Shown piece by piece: positions 1 to 8,985 of a stretch of DNA of 38,436 nt. Source of the stretch: an uncultured Glaciecola sp. (GTDB lineage Bacteria; Pseudomonadota; Gammaproteobacteria; Enterobacterales; Alteromonadaceae); assembly GCA_905479945.1 (NCBI GenBank), contig CAJQOP010000099.1:1-38436 (forward strand), read 5' to 3'. Below the pieces are notes generated by a model. It saw nothing but the letters and a program-made list of their open reading frames with translations, made no database searches and was not told the DNA's origin. How positions within the stretch are numbered: the first letter of the stretch is position 1; the number at the start of each line of letters is the position of its first letter. The position numbers were made by a program, and so were the translations under genes.

Positions 1-2134
1 CCTCACCTTAAGCGATCGAAAATTTGGCAACAAGCCAATCGATATGCCGCTAGATGTGTTGTTAGGTAAGCCACCTAAAATGAGTAAAAATGTAATATCC
101 ACTCAAGCAAAAGGTGATGTATTTGACACCACTAATATCAATATTCAAGATGCAATAGAACGTGTTTTACAATTACCAACTGTTGCCGACAAAACCTTTC
201 TCATTACTATTGGTGACCGATCTGTAACTGGCATGGTAGCGCGTGATCAAATGGTTGGACCTTGGCAGGTTCCAGTCTCTGATGTTGCAGTAACAACGTC
301 AGCGTTTGACACCTATCACGGTGAAGCAATGTCATTAGGCGAGCGAACGCCTGTCGCTTTGCTTAATCATGCTGCTTCAGCAAGATTGGCGGTTGCTGAA
401 TCTCTGACCAATATTGCAGGCACTAACATTGGCGACATCAAACGAATTAAACTATCAGCAAACTGGATGTCTGCCTCTAACCATCCAGGCGAGGACGCTG
501 GGCTATATGCCGCAGTTAAAGCCATTGGTGAAGAATTATGCCCAGAATTAGGCCTAACCATTCCTGTTGGCAAAGATTCCATGTCAATGAAAACAGCATG
601 GCAAGAAAACGGTGAAAACAAGTCAGTTACCTCTCCCTTGTCGTTGGTCATCACTGCTTTTGGTGCTGTTAAAGATGTAAGAAAAACAGTGACACCTCAA
701 CTTCGTCATTTGGCTGCTAGCAGTTTACTGCTTATTGATTTAGGTAATAAACAGAACCGCATGGGCGGCAGCTGCTTGGCTCAAGTTTACGGAAGAATTG
801 GGCAGGATACACCAGATGTTGATAATCCTAGTGAACTCAAGTCATTCTATTTATTAATGCAAGAATTAGTCGAGAAAGAGCTAATTGCGGCATATCATGA
901 CCGTTCTGATGGTGGTTTATTTACGACTGTTGTTGAGATGGCATTTGCTGGCAAGCTTGGTGCTGAAATTAATATTACGGGCTTGGGAGAAGATGCTGCA
1001 TCTATTTTATTTAATGAAGAACTTGGCGCTATCATTCAAGTATCAGATAGCGATAAAGCTTCGGTACTTGCAATAGTAGAAAAACATAAGTTAACGCCGC
1101 TAGTACATCAAATTGGTCAGGTTACTGAAAATGATAGCGTTTGCTTTTCAAATAAGGGTGAATTAGTTGTCAAAAATACACGAACCTACTACCGCCAATT
1201 ATGGGCTAGTACTACTTTTGCAATGCAAACTTTGCGCGACAACCCTGACTGCGCAAAACAGGAACATCAAACCAAAGGTGATGCAGAAGACCCGGGTTTA
1301 CATAGTTTGCTTAAGTTTGATTTAAACAAGGATATTTCAGCACCGTTCGTAAATATAGGTGCAAAACCTGAAATTGCTATTTTACGCGAGCAAGGTGTTA
1401 ACTCTCATGTGGAAATGGCTGCAGCCTTTCATCGTGCAGGTTTCACACCTGTCGATGTGCACATGAGTGATATGCTTTCAGGACGCAACTTGGATAATTT
1501 TGCTGGCTTAGTTGCTTGTGGCGGTTTTAGCTACGGTGACGTATTGGGGGCAGGTGAGGGATGGGCAAAATCTATTTTGTTTAATGAGCAGGTAAAAGCT
1601 ACGTTCAAAGCTTTCTTCGAGCGCGACAATACCTTCTCTTTAGGAGTGTGTAATGGTTGCCAGATGCTCTCTAATCTTAAATCATTGATACCAGGGGCAG
1701 AGCATTGGCCTCACTTTGTCACAAACCAATCTGAACGTTTTGAAGCGCGAGTGGCAATGGTAGAAGTCGCAGAATCGCCCTCTATCTTGCTGGCTGGCAT
1801 GCAAGGCTCTCGTATCCCGATTGCGGTATCTCACGGTGAAGGTCGTGCAGAGTTTAGACTTGAAAACCAGCTTGCAAGCTTGAAAAATCAAGGCCAAATT
1901 GCCTTAAGGTATGTGGATAATTACGGGCGTGTTACCACTCAATATCCAGCCAATCCAAACGGCTCTGAACAGGGTGTTACGGGTTTAACTTCAATAGATG
2001 GCAGGAGCACAATAATGATGCCACACCCTGAGCGCGTATTCCGAGCTGTGAGCAACTCATGGCAGCCTGATGAGTGGAAAGAAGACGGTCCTTGGATGCG
2101 AATGTTTAGAAATGCGAGAGTTTTCGTTTCTTAA
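1..2134 (+). CDS. purL: Phosphoribosylformylglycinamidine synthase, C-terminal part (5' end outside window)
   Basis: This enzyme makes FGAM from FGAR, glutamine and ATP in the fourth step of de novo purine synthesis, in the cytoplasm. The frame is open from base 2, so the gene starts upstream. About 710 residues are present of the roughly 1,300 usual for the fused large PurL of gammaproteobacteria. The first part is the second half of the synthase core, with the stretch KDSMSMK near base 570. The last ~260 residues are the class I glutamine amidotransferase domain. It has the nucleophile Cys in GVCNGCQ (codon at 1649-1651) and the His/Glu pair in MPHPER near base 2025. The gene ends convergently with smrA. 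I see no defect in the visible part. Confidence 0.97.
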   Translation, partial: LTLSDRKFGNKPIDMPLDVLLGKPPKMSKNVISTQAKGDVFDTTNINIQDAIERVLQLPTVADKTFLITIGDRSVTGMVARDQMVGPWQVPVSDVAVTTSAFDTYHGEAMSLGERTPVALLNHAASARLAVAESLTNIAGTNIGDIKRIKLSANWMSASNHPGEDAGLYAAVKAIGEELCPELGLTIPVGKDSMSMKTAWQENGENKSVTSPLSLVITAFGAVKDVRKTVTPQLRHLAASSLLLIDLGNKQNRMGGSCLAQVYGRIGQDTPDVDNPSELKSFYLLMQELVEKELIAAYHDRSDGGLFTTVVEMAFAGKLGAEINITGLGEDAASILFNEELGAIIQVSDSDKASVLAIVEKHKLTPLVHQIGQVTENDSVCFSNKGELVVKNTRTYYRQLWASTTFAMQTLRDNPDCAKQEHQTKGDAEDPGLHSLLKFDLNKDISAPFVNIGAKPEIAILREQGVNSHVEMAAAFHRAGFTPVDVHMSDMLSGRNLDNFAGLVACGGFSYGDVLGAGEGWAKSILFNEQVKATFKAFFERDNTFSLGVCNGCQMLSNLKSLIPGAEHWPHFVTNQSERFEARVAMVEVAESPSILLAGMQGSRIPIAVSHGEGRAEFRLENQLASLKNQGQIALRYVDNYGRVTTQYPANPNGSEQGVTGLTSIDGRSTIMMPHPERVFRAVSNSWQPDEWKEDGPWMRMFRNARVFVS

Positions 2135-2187
2135 TAAATGCATGCTGAAGCTTGAAGGCTAAACGAAGGTGTTTTTGCGATATGTAG

Positions 2188-2221
2188 TCTTCAACTATAG
2201 ATGAATAGATATAGTTGAAGA
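2188..2221. repeat. 12-bp perfect inverted repeat between convergent purL and smrA
   Basis: The arms TCTTCAACTATA (2188-2199) and TATAGTTGAAGA (2210-2221) pair perfectly around a 10-nt loop. It lies between two convergent genes, so it could stop or protect transcripts from both sides. No T-run follows on either strand, so it is not a classic intrinsic terminator. Confidence 0.5.
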
Positions 2222-2231
2222 ATGCTGAGCA

Positions 2232-2822
2232 CTAGCCTCGTTTATTTCTTTCGCGATTAATTATTTTCTGGTTTGGGTGCTTTTTCAGCAAGACATAAAC
2301 TGATGAGAGGCCTCCGTGTTGTTTTTGCGCTGTGTGGAAAGCAATCACCATATTGATTTGGCGTAACCACTGATTAACATAACTTTTAAGAAATGCTGGA
2401 AAAGGTTTGCTTTGCAAGCCTAAGCCATGTCGTACCAATAACGTTCTGATACCTTGTTCGTGGCAATCTTTAATCGTTTTATAAAGGCTAATGCGCGCTT
2501 CATCAAACTTCATGTGAGTGATATTTAAGCTTGCATCAATGTGGTATTTACCTAGTCTTAGATTCTTATATACACCGTGCTGCACACCATCTTGTTTGTA
2601 TTCAATGAAGTCATGGGGGTCGATTGGTTCGACTTTCTCAACCGAAAGTCCATTGTCATCTTTTTCAATTTCTGCTTCTAATGCCTCACGTTTAAGGCGT
2701 TGAGCAAGATTTTCACTCGGTTTTTTGGTTAGCACTGCCTTATCTGATTGAATCAACGGTTTAACGTCACTCATTTCGTCAATAAAAGAAAGGTCGTCGG
2801 GAAGAGATTGAACCATGAACAA
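2232..2822 (-). CDS. smrA: Smr-domain protein, SmrA-like
   Basis: The 196-residue protein has a charged N-terminal region and a C-terminal Smr domain (about residues 95-190). Smr domains occur in MutS2 and in small stand-alone proteins. They have DNA-nicking or RNA-cleaving activity in some members. The conserved VRHGLG motif (HGxG loop) is present, followed by the usual amphipathic C-terminal part ending in VYVLLKK. The first Smr motif, often LDLHG, reads here as SLNITHM, so that site is altered. This variation makes activity uncertain. The ATG at 2822 and an in-frame ATG at 2816 are both possible starts. It converges on purL. Confidence 0.85.
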   Translation of the reverse strand: MFMVQSLPDDLSFIDEMSDVKPLIQSDKAVLTKKPSENLAQRLKREALEAEIEKDDNGLSVEKVEPIDPHDFIEYKQDGVQHGVYKNLRLGKYHIDASLNITHMKFDEARISLYKTIKDCHEQGIRTLLVRHGLGLQSKPFPAFLKSYVNQWLRQINMVIAFHTAQKQHGGLSSVYVLLKKHPNQKIINRERNKRG

Positions 2823-2949
2823 ACCGTGTAGTTTTGTAATTATTATCTACTTATACGTCTATATCTGAATCTTAGTCCAGTTGTATTTTATAGAACTGCT
2901 ATCCTTAGCGATATATTTCCCCAAAGTGAACAAAATTATAGGAAAGAAT

Positions 2950-3684
2950 GTGATCAAATATTCAATTGTATTCATGCTTTGGTTTGTGTCTTTAACTATT
3001 TTCTCAAATGTTAAAGCACAACAAAATGAACGCATGGCGCTTATCAACGATGTGACATTTCATAATACCAAGTATGGGAATAATAATGCGGGTAATGGCT
3101 TCATAGTGAACGTTAAAGGGAAAGATTACGCTATCACTGCAAAGCATATACTAATGATTATTAAAACAAACAAAATGAAATCCGTCGATTTTTCAGGTGA
3201 ATTGAAACAATGGAAAATGTTTGATCGAAATAATGCATCTCATTATCTCATTGTTGATAAATTGATTAATGCTAACAAGAATGAAAAGCTTGAGTGGGAT
3301 ACATTGGAAAATGACTGGATTGTATTTTCTATTAAAGACAATAAAACTGAGAATACGCCTCTAAAATTCAGAGCCAAGCCATTGGTTAAGGGCGAAAAAT
3401 TATATGTTGTAGGGTGGGCGTATCAGGATAAAGAAGGCCCACAAAGAACATACGAATTTGAATTTGATAAAACAGAGGACAACTTACACACGCTTATACA
3501 AATAAGAGGCCCTGAAAGCTTATCTGGATTAAGTGGTTCACCTATTGTAGACGAGCAAAGTCGAGTGGTTGGTTTAGTATCTACTGGCTGGCAAGATGAA
3601 GATAGTAATATCGTGTATTTACAAGCGAGTAAGGCAAGTGATGTACAAGAATTTATCGAAAACTATTCTCTAATTAGTAAGTGA
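2950..3684 (+). CDS. Secreted trypsin-like serine peptidase (orphan)
   Basis: I place the start at GTG 2950, preceded by AGGAAAG at 2940-2946. It gives a short basic start and a hydrophobic segment ending in NVKA, a likely signal peptide for export to the periplasm. The mature part looks like a chymotrypsin-fold protease. A probable catalytic triad is visible: His66 in ITAKHIL, Asp122 in ENDWIVF and Ser197 in GLSGSPI. The last is the usual G-x-S-G-x-P loop, followed by a VGLVSTG strand typical of this fold. There is no PDZ domain, so it is unlike DegP or DegS. Substrate and role are unknown. The gene is visibly more AT-rich than its neighbours and sits alone between smrA and a tRNA gene, which suggests acquisition. 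A longer in-frame start at 2881 exists but has no ribosome site. Confidence 0.75.
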   Translation: MIKYSIVFMLWFVSLTIFSNVKAQQNERMALINDVTFHNTKYGNNNAGNGFIVNVKGKDYAITAKHILMIIKTNKMKSVDFSGELKQWKMFDRNNASHYLIVDKLINANKNEKLEWDTLENDWIVFSIKDNKTENTPLKFRAKPLVKGEKLYVVGWAYQDKEGPQRTYEFEFDKTEDNLHTLIQIRGPESLSGLSGSPIVDEQSRVVGLVSTGWQDEDSNIVYLQASKASDVQEFIENYSLISK

Positions 3685-3773
3685 ATAGGTAAAAACCATT
3701 AAAATAATTCTTTAAAAACATTGGCACCACTAGTGTCTGCGGACTTATTCTCATGTTAAAAATGCTAGCAATG

Positions 3774-3800
3774 ATTTGACAGACAGTGACATTGTCAAAT
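3774..3800 (-). terminator. Possible weak terminator or processing hairpin downstream of tRNA-Arg
   Basis: ATTTGACA (3774-3781) pairs with TGTCAAAT (3793-3800) around an 11-nt loop. On the minus strand it lies 26 bp past the tRNA 3' end. The short T-run (ATTTTT) is about 9 nt further downstream, so termination would be inefficient. Confidence 0.35.
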
Positions 3801-3826
3801 TGATTCAAGCCCAACCTTCCATAAAA

Positions 3827-3902
3827 TGGTCCGCCCTAGAGGACTCGAACCTCTGTCGATCCCTTAGGAGGGGATTGTTCTATCCATCTGAACTAAGGGC
3901 GG
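3827..3902 (-). tRNA. tRNA-Arg, anticodon CCU, with encoded CCA
   Basis: Read on the minus strand, this 76-nt gene starts CCGCCCT and ends AGGGCGG-A-CCA. The 7-bp acceptor stem, the discriminator A and the CCA end are therefore all encoded. The anticodon stem ATCCC/GGGAT encloses the loop CTCCTAA, giving anticodon CCT (plus-strand positions 3866-3868). The T-arm has AGAGG-TTCGAGT-CCTCT. The tRNA reads AGG arginine codons. It lies 44 bp downstream of flgT on the same strand. Confidence 0.96.
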
Positions 3903-3946
3903 GCATATGGATACATTATTCACCAACTCGCCCTATAAATGAAGTT

Positions 3947-5116
3947 TTATTGTCGTGCTACGTAGTCATTTGGTTGGATGTTTCCCAGTAGACTGCGATC
4001 ACGACTAGTAACCGTTGCAGTTTCGGCAAATACTTGGGTAACAACTAGTGCGGTAGGATTTAGTACAAACTGTTTGTACTCTTGACCAAAAGTATCTCTG
4101 ATTTGCTTAACGCTAAGTAAGGTAAGTTGATCGCCTGCCTTTACGTTCTGATTTTTACCTAAGTTTATTTGCAATTGATTGTTTGCTACTGCCAAAATTC
4201 GCCCCATAGTAGGCTCGCAAAGAACCGACTCTTCTAAATCAATGGCGGATTTTTGCAAGCTTTTCAAAACAGCTCTACCATAACGGCTGCGCCAAAATTG
4301 ATCTGAATTCACATCAATGCTGCTAGTTAGGCCAAATTCCCATGCTTCAGAAATACGGTATTGTTTTTTTATTAACTGCTCACCAGATGCGCCATTGAGC
4401 AAGGTTAATGTATAGGCAAAGTTGCGAACGGCTTGTGCTTCTTTCCAAAATTTGAATGCGCTGACTTGATTTCTTTCAACACTTATATCGTCCAGGGTGA
4501 TTGCGAGTATATATTGCACATCGGTTTGTTGCGCCAATTTAGTGGCTTGAATCTGTTGGTTAGTGTTGTGCCAATTTAAGGTGTAAGGTTCGACTTCACT
4601 TAGTGTTAATGAAGTACTGATTTGTGCAAAAGTTTCTTGCATCTTCATAGCAGCGGCTGAGCCTATCTTATGTAATTGACCGTCGGCAGCTTGCGCACCA
4701 TAACGAATAGGAAAGTAAGTGGTAGCAATGCGCTTCGTATAGTCGGCGGCTGAACATTGCGATTCTTGCGAGAAAATATCAGCGCGAATTGACACTGTCA
4801 CGTAGTCGTCTTGATAAACCTCGTCAATTAACTCGATAGTATTTACTTCGCCACTTGAACGTATTTCAATATGGTCATTCATCAGCAAGCCATTAGTCAT
4901 TTGTTGTACACTTCTTACTGATGCCCCTGCGAACAGAAGCGCCTGCTTAATGGCTTCTTCGGTTGCTTGATGTCGAGCGGCTGTTTTGTCGCCATTCAAT
5001 ATGGCGGCTTGCCCAGTGGCAGAGAACCATGCCGCATCGGCAACATGGCTAATACTCATAAATAGTAGCAGTGCAACTGGACTCAAAGAACGGCGGAAGT
5101 AGGGCATCAATTTCAT
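3947..5116 (-). CDS. flgT: Flagellar H-ring assembly protein FlgT
   Basis: FlgT is a periplasmic protein that builds the H-ring around the basal body of Vibrio-type polar flagella and helps recruit the MotX/MotY T-ring. The ~390-residue length fits the family. The N-terminus has a basic segment, a hydrophobic core and a cleavage-like VADA|AWFSA. The mature start WFSATGQAAI is characteristic, followed by the ATEEAIKQALLFAG helix of the N-terminal domain and a C-terminal domain near LAVANNQLQINLG. I chose ATG 5116. The frame is open to GTG 5128, but neither start has a strong ribosome site. It is divergent from flgP, its expected partner in H-ring formation. Confidence 0.9.
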   Translation of the reverse strand: MKLMPYFRRSLSPVALLLFMSISHVADAAWFSATGQAAILNGDKTAARHQATEEAIKQALLFAGASVRSVQQMTNGLLMNDHIEIRSSGEVNTIELIDEVYQDDYVTVSIRADIFSQESQCSAADYTKRIATTYFPIRYGAQAADGQLHKIGSAAAMKMQETFAQISTSLTLSEVEPYTLNWHNTNQQIQATKLAQQTDVQYILAITLDDISVERNQVSAFKFWKEAQAVRNFAYTLTLLNGASGEQLIKKQYRISEAWEFGLTSSIDVNSDQFWRSRYGRAVLKSLQKSAIDLEESVLCEPTMGRILAVANNQLQINLGKNQNVKAGDQLTLLSVKQIRDTFGQEYKQFVLNPTALVVTQVFAETATVTSRDRSLLGNIQPNDYVARQ

Positions 5117-5494
5117 CAGTAAATTCACTCATTAGCAATAATTTAACTTAGCTTTTAGCATAGTGTTTTGCGACAAGAGTCTATTTGTAACAAGTATCTA
5201 TGTTTAAAATAGTTCGCAAAGGACAAATATATAACTATGCTTTGCTTTTGGTATACAAGTAGTGTGCCATAGCAACACTTTATAGAAATGTATTTGACGG
5301 CTAGCTTAGTTTGGCAAATAAGCTGAACTTAGGTGAAGCATCGCTTAGAACTTCCGTTTTTAAGTTAAATAACGCCAATTCCTTCTAGTTACAAAATAAT
5401 GGTGCACATATTGCATTTCCCTATTACTACAAAGTGTAGCCGTAAAAAGCGAACAAAACCCATCCACAATATAGTGGAATTTATAGGTAGGCAC
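5117..5494. other. Divergent intergenic region between flgT and flgP
   Basis: About 375 bp with no credible gene. It must hold the promoters of flgT (leftward) and flgP (rightward). I looked for sigma-54 and sigma-28 matches and found none with correct spacing, so ordinary sigma-70 promoters are more likely. An in-frame upstream ATG at 5399 would lengthen flgP, but it destroys the lipoprotein signal position and has no ribosome site. Confidence 0.5.
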
Positions 5495-5977
5495 ATGCGA
5501 ACAATGAAAAAGAAACGATTACTTTTAGCGTCACTCTCAATAGTAGCTAGTTTAGGCTTAGCGGGTTGCAGCTCAATGTTTACTAAACATGTGGAATGGG
5601 AAACCATTGAGCCAGTGAATTACCCTGTGCTCACTGCTGTTGGCTACGCACCTATAAATGCGCAACTTGCTAGCGATGGTTCAAGTAAAACACTGATGGC
5701 AATTAAAGCGTCAAAACTAGATGCTTATAGAGAACTGGCAGAGCAAGTGTTTGGCCAAAAAGTTGACGGTGAGCAAGAACTAGCAAATTTGATTTTAACT
5801 AACAATCAACTGAAAAGTTCGGTCGAAGGCGTCATTAGAGGAGCTAGAGTAGTTAAATCCTACCCTGTGGGCGAAGATACTTATGCAACAGAATTAGAAC
5901 TTGATATGTCTCGCGTTTACGATATTTATTTGTCCACCGCAAAGCCTAAAAAAATCCGCAAAGTTACCTACTACTAG
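5495..5977 (+). CDS. flgP: Flagellar outer-membrane lipoprotein FlgP
   Basis: FlgP is an LPP20-family lipoprotein of the H-ring/basal disk under the outer membrane in Vibrio- and Campylobacter-type flagella. From ATG 5495 (AGG at 5485-5487 upstream) it has a basic N-terminus MRTMKKKR, a hydrophobic core and the lipobox LAGC with acylated Cys25. The mature part shows the family's pattern: VGYAPI, then AIKASKLDAYRELAEQVFG, then VEGVIRGARVVKSYPV and a C-terminal TELELDMSRVYDIY. The usual neighbour flgO is not beside it in this window. The gene is a single-gene unit followed by a non-coding convergent spacer. Confidence 0.92.
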   Translation: MRTMKKKRLLLASLSIVASLGLAGCSSMFTKHVEWETIEPVNYPVLTAVGYAPINAQLASDGSSKTLMAIKASKLDAYRELAEQVFGQKVDGEQELANLILTNNQLKSSVEGVIRGARVVKSYPVGEDTYATELELDMSRVYDIYLSTAKPKKIRKVTYY

Positions 5978-6234
5978 TATGTAACCAGCAAAGTGAAATT
6001 CGTCTAATGGTTTTTTTGGCGCTGATGTGGCGTCAACAAAATTATATCTGTCGCTACTGCCTTATCAATCTGAATCAACTTAAGTTCTTTTCTTAAACAC
6101 TTTTCTTAAATTCCACATAATTGAAGATGCAGAAAACTGCCCATTCGAAGAGTGTGCTTGTTTGTTTTTTTGTTTGATATTTTCTAGCAGGTATAGCTAG
6201 TCGAGGACTCTAACTAATTTAGGACTTTGGTCCC

Positions 6235-6666
6235 TTAAGCAGTGAAGCCTTTGGATGCAGCATCGCCGGTGGTTTTGCCGCTGCGGTCGTAGGTCATTGA
6301 TTCGCGAGCGCGAAGCTCCATCATTAAATTACGCAGGTGAGTCAAGCGCAATTGCCCTTGCTCAACCGATTTAGCATTGATTTGAGTTAAATACTTACAC
6401 TCGTGAATAATGCTATTGCATTTGTTCATTGCAGCAAGTGCATCATCGACTTTTTCATCGTTTGCCTTTGCCTTCTCAAATAGTGAAGCGATTGACTTAT
6501 CTTGCTTCTCTACTTCAGTCAACAGCTCTTCTTTTTCTTTTAACAAACCCATTAGCGTCTCAGGCTCTCGAGAACTAATCAGGTGGAGTTCATTTTCTAA
6601 CAATGCTTTAAGACCGGTAAGTTGCTCCGATTGTTTATCAATTGCACTCAATAAACTTGACATCAT
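6235..6666 (-). CDS. flgN: Flagellar export chaperone FlgN
   Basis: FlgN is a cytoplasmic chaperone that keeps the hook-junction proteins FlgK and FlgL unpolymerised and delivers them to the export gate. The 143-residue protein is almost entirely alpha-helical and charged. It has the typical N-terminal ENELHLISSREPETLMGLL segment and a long central coiled coil (EKEELLTEVEKQDKS). Two adjacent ATGs (6666 and 6663) are possible starts. It begins 6 bp after flgM, so the two form an operon under the sigma-28 promoter ahead of flgM. Its clients flgK and flgL are encoded about 11 kb away in this window. Confidence 0.93.
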   Translation of the reverse strand: MMSSLLSAIDKQSEQLTGLKALLENELHLISSREPETLMGLLKEKEELLTEVEKQDKSIASLFEKAKANDEKVDDALAAMNKCNSIIHECKYLTQINAKSVEQGQLRLTHLRNLMMELRARESMTYDRSGKTTGDAASKGFTA

Positions 6667-6672
6667 TTAGAT

Positions 6673-7005
6673 TTAAACTCCATTCCCGAAAATTTGAGAT
6701 TCCAATTTGGCAATTTTTTGAGCCAATACCTCAGGGTTTATTCTATAATCGCCATCTGCAATTGCTTTCTTCAGCTTATCAACTCGTTCGTGATTCACTG
6801 GAGCTTCCGCATCTTTCTTTTGCACTTGTGAAAGCTGCTGCGCCGACGACGTTAATGACACTGAGTCTTGACGCGGAGCAGCAGTCTGCGCAGCGTTTTG
6901 ACTTGTGTTTACATTGGCTGATTGACCTTGCGTTTGCTGTTGTGCCAGCTTTTGCCCATCAATCTGCGGCTTGTTTGTATTGTTGTTTATATTATTAATA
7001 GTCAT
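6673..7005 (-). CDS. flgM: Anti-sigma-28 factor FlgM
   Basis: FlgM binds the flagellar sigma factor FliA and blocks late-gene transcription until the hook is complete. It is then secreted through the flagellum. From ATG 7005 (GGAA 5-8 nt upstream) the protein has 110 residues. The N-terminal half is low-complexity and Asn/Gln-rich, expected for a disordered secreted protein. The C-terminal half carries the FliA-binding helices (VDKLKKAIADGDYRINPEVL, then IAKLESQIFG). A sigma-28 promoter directly upstream implies the usual feedback loop in which FliA makes its own inhibitor. Confidence 0.95.
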   Translation of the reverse strand: MTINNINNNTNKPQIDGQKLAQQQTQGQSANVNTSQNAAQTAAPRQDSVSLTSSAQQLSQVQKKDAEAPVNHERVDKLKKAIADGDYRINPEVLAQKIAKLESQIFGNGV

Positions 7006-7039
7006 AATTTTTTCCAGAACCCATAACACCTCAATGATG

Positions 7040-7066
7040 GTATCGGCTAGCTATAAGCTAACTTTA
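7040..7066 (-). promoter_or_regulatory. Sigma-28 (FliA) promoter of flgM-flgN
   Basis: On the minus strand it reads TAAA (7066-7063), exactly 15 bp, then GCCGATAC (7047-7040). The sigma-28 consensus is TAAA-N15-GCCGATAA. It ends about 35 bp before the flgM start. Confidence 0.9.
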
Positions 7067-7169
7067 GCAAAAAAGTGAAATAAAATCACATTTTCCGCAG
7101 TTTTTACTCAAAATACTTCAAATTTTTCAAGCTGATAAAAATAAAGCGTCAAAATATTAACTCTTTTCG

Positions 7170-7877
7170 TTAAATTTGGATACTCACTACATTGGTACTA
7201 GCAACCGTTGCAGACACTGTTTTCTTAGACGCTGCGTTTTGCACTCTGATAGTATCGCCCAAATTTCCGTCCTGTTGCGCTATTCCTGATACTTTCAATT
7301 GTAAGCCAGTTGATACCGCTGTAATTGTCACCTTGTCGCCCTTGCAAACAAAGCACAACATGCTGTTATTAATAATTTGACCCGGTCTAACACGACGTTT
7401 CAGCCTTGCGCCAACTAGTTTTTCTGTATTGCTGTATGTCGATCCTCGCAGCCTGTTAATAGGTATATCGGCAATGTAAAGATTTCTTGCAGTTAAAAGT
7501 GAACCAGGACTCAAAGTTTCGGATGTAACCACAACGGGTTTGGTTTGTTCAACTTGAACTGACGTAAATAAATACCAATTAGTATTTGGGCAAGTTACCT
7601 TAACCGATACGTTAGTCTGCTTTAAGTTAGAATTCGAAGCTTCAAACGCTAGAGGAACAGGGCACTTGGGCACATGAATCCGTTTATCTATAACTGATGC
7701 GGTGATATTTACGTCCGCACTAGTATCAATGATAGCGTTTTGTTGAACGTAAAGTTCAGCTTGCTGCTGTATGCTTTGGTGAATAGATGCTTTTGTGTTT
7801 CCTGCAAATATCACTAAAAATAATGTCAAGCTAAGGCCCATTGCTGTCGATAGCAGTTTACTGGTATTAAATTGCAT
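7170..7877 (-). CDS. flgA: Flagellar P-ring assembly chaperone FlgA
   Basis: FlgA is a periplasmic chaperone for assembly of the FlgI P-ring around the rod. The 235-residue protein has a signal peptide (hydrophobic segment ending near GNTKA). It also has a C-terminal SAF-like domain, about residues 105-235, with SPGSLLTARNLYIADIPI, the linker RRVRPGQIINNSML and the terminal VRVQNAASKK-type strand pattern. Two cysteines in CFVCKG lie in the SAF region. It is divergent from cheV and lies upstream of flgM on the same strand. flgM has its own sigma-28 promoter in the gap. Confidence 0.93.
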   Translation of the reverse strand: MQFNTSKLLSTAMGLSLTLFLVIFAGNTKASIHQSIQQQAELYVQQNAIIDTSADVNITASVIDKRIHVPKCPVPLAFEASNSNLKQTNVSVKVTCPNTNWYLFTSVQVEQTKPVVVTSETLSPGSLLTARNLYIADIPINRLRGSTYSNTEKLVGARLKRRVRPGQIINNSMLCFVCKGDKVTITAVSTGLQLKVSGIAQQDGNLGDTIRVQNAASKKTVSATVASTNVVSIQI

Positions 7878-8046
7878 TTTCTATTACCTGTTTTTTTCTT
7901 TATTTGTGTACCAACTAGCGCTGTTTAACCAGTCATCTGTAAAGAGTGTCAAAAGTTCGGCACATTTAACGCTTTAAAAGTGCTTCTTGAATACGGTATA
8001 TTACGTAAGGCAACAATCATGCCTAAACTTAAATTGGAGATAATGA

Positions 8047-8982
8047 ATGTCCAGTATTATGGATTCGGTCAATCAACGAACACAGCTTGTAGGGCAGAAT
8101 CGACTAGAGCTTTTGTTGTTTCGACTTAATGGTAAACAGCGTTTTGGCATCAACGTTTTTAAAGTACGTGAAGTCTTGCAGTGCCCGCCATTGACTCAAA
8201 TTCCAAGGTTGAATAACTTGGTGCGCGGTGTTGCCCATATTCGTGGACAAACTATTTCAGTTATTGATTTAAGTTTGGCAACCGGTGGCCGTCGAATTGA
8301 GAACCTAGAAAATGGCTTTATTATCATTGCTGAATATAATCGTTCAGTGCAGGGTTTTCTTGTCGGATCTGTTGAGCGAATTATCAATACCAATTGGGAT
8401 GCGATTTTGCCGCCGCCAAAAGGAACGGGTAAGGCGAGTTATTTAACGGCTGTTACCGAGGTTGAAGATGAGCTAATTGAAATTCTTGACGTTGAAAAGA
8501 TATTGAATGAGATATCGCCATTGAAAACCGACATCAGTAAAGGCGTAGCTGATTCACTAGACGTTACATCCAGTGAAGGTAAGATTATTTTTATCGCTGA
8601 TGACTCGACCGTAGCAAGAAACCAAGTAAAAAAAGCGCTAACTGCCTTGGGTCTTGAAATCGAAATGGCAAAGAATGGTGAGGAAGCACTTGTGCGTCTT
8701 AAAGAAATTGCTAGTGAAACGGGGGATGTCACTGACCGAGTAGGTGTCTTAGTTTCAGACATTGAAATGCCTGTAATGGATGGTTATACATTAACCGCAG
8801 CCATTAAAAACGATCCTGAATTAGCAAGGTTGCATGTTGTTTTGCACACATCCCTCAGTGGCGTATTCAATCAAGCAATGGTTAAGAAAGTAGGAGCCGA
8901 CGATTTTATCGCTAAGTTCCATCCAGACGAACTTGCTTCAGCCGTTGGAAAATGGCTTGGCACTGAATTGAAAGCGAAGTAA
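8047..8982 (+). CDS. cheV: Chemotaxis coupling/response protein CheV
   Basis: CheV joins chemoreceptors to the CheA kinase and has its own phosphoreceiver for adaptation. Residues ~15-165 form a CheW domain (LLLFRLNGKQRFGINVFKV, then RGQTISVIDL). Residues ~180-305 form a receiver domain with the acidic pair in FIADDS, the phospho-acceptor Asp238 in LVSDIEMP and a Thr/Ser-Lys end. GGAG at 8036-8039 places the start at ATG 8047. cheR begins 3 bp after its stop, so the two are co-transcribed. The cheV-cheR pair beside flgB is a standard arrangement in Vibrio, Pseudomonas and Alteromonadales. Confidence 0.96.
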   Translation: MSSIMDSVNQRTQLVGQNRLELLLFRLNGKQRFGINVFKVREVLQCPPLTQIPRLNNLVRGVAHIRGQTISVIDLSLATGGRRIENLENGFIIIAEYNRSVQGFLVGSVERIINTNWDAILPPPKGTGKASYLTAVTEVEDELIEILDVEKILNEISPLKTDISKGVADSLDVTSSEGKIIFIADDSTVARNQVKKALTALGLEIEMAKNGEEALVRLKEIASETGDVTDRVGVLVSDIEMPVMDGYTLTAAIKNDPELARLHVVLHTSLSGVFNQAMVKKVGADDFIAKFHPDELASAVGKWLGTELKAK

Positions 8983-8985
8983 GGC

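Noticed and set aside
5978..6234. Terminator between flgP and flgN
   Set aside because: TTGGCGC/GCGTCAA near 6020 can pair, but no T-run follows on either strand.
7958..7973. Sigma-54-like site CGGCAC-N5-ACGC before cheV
   Set aside because: Spacing is right but both key elements are degenerate (TGG to CGG, TTGC to ACGC). The two true sites in this window are near perfect, so I do not call it.
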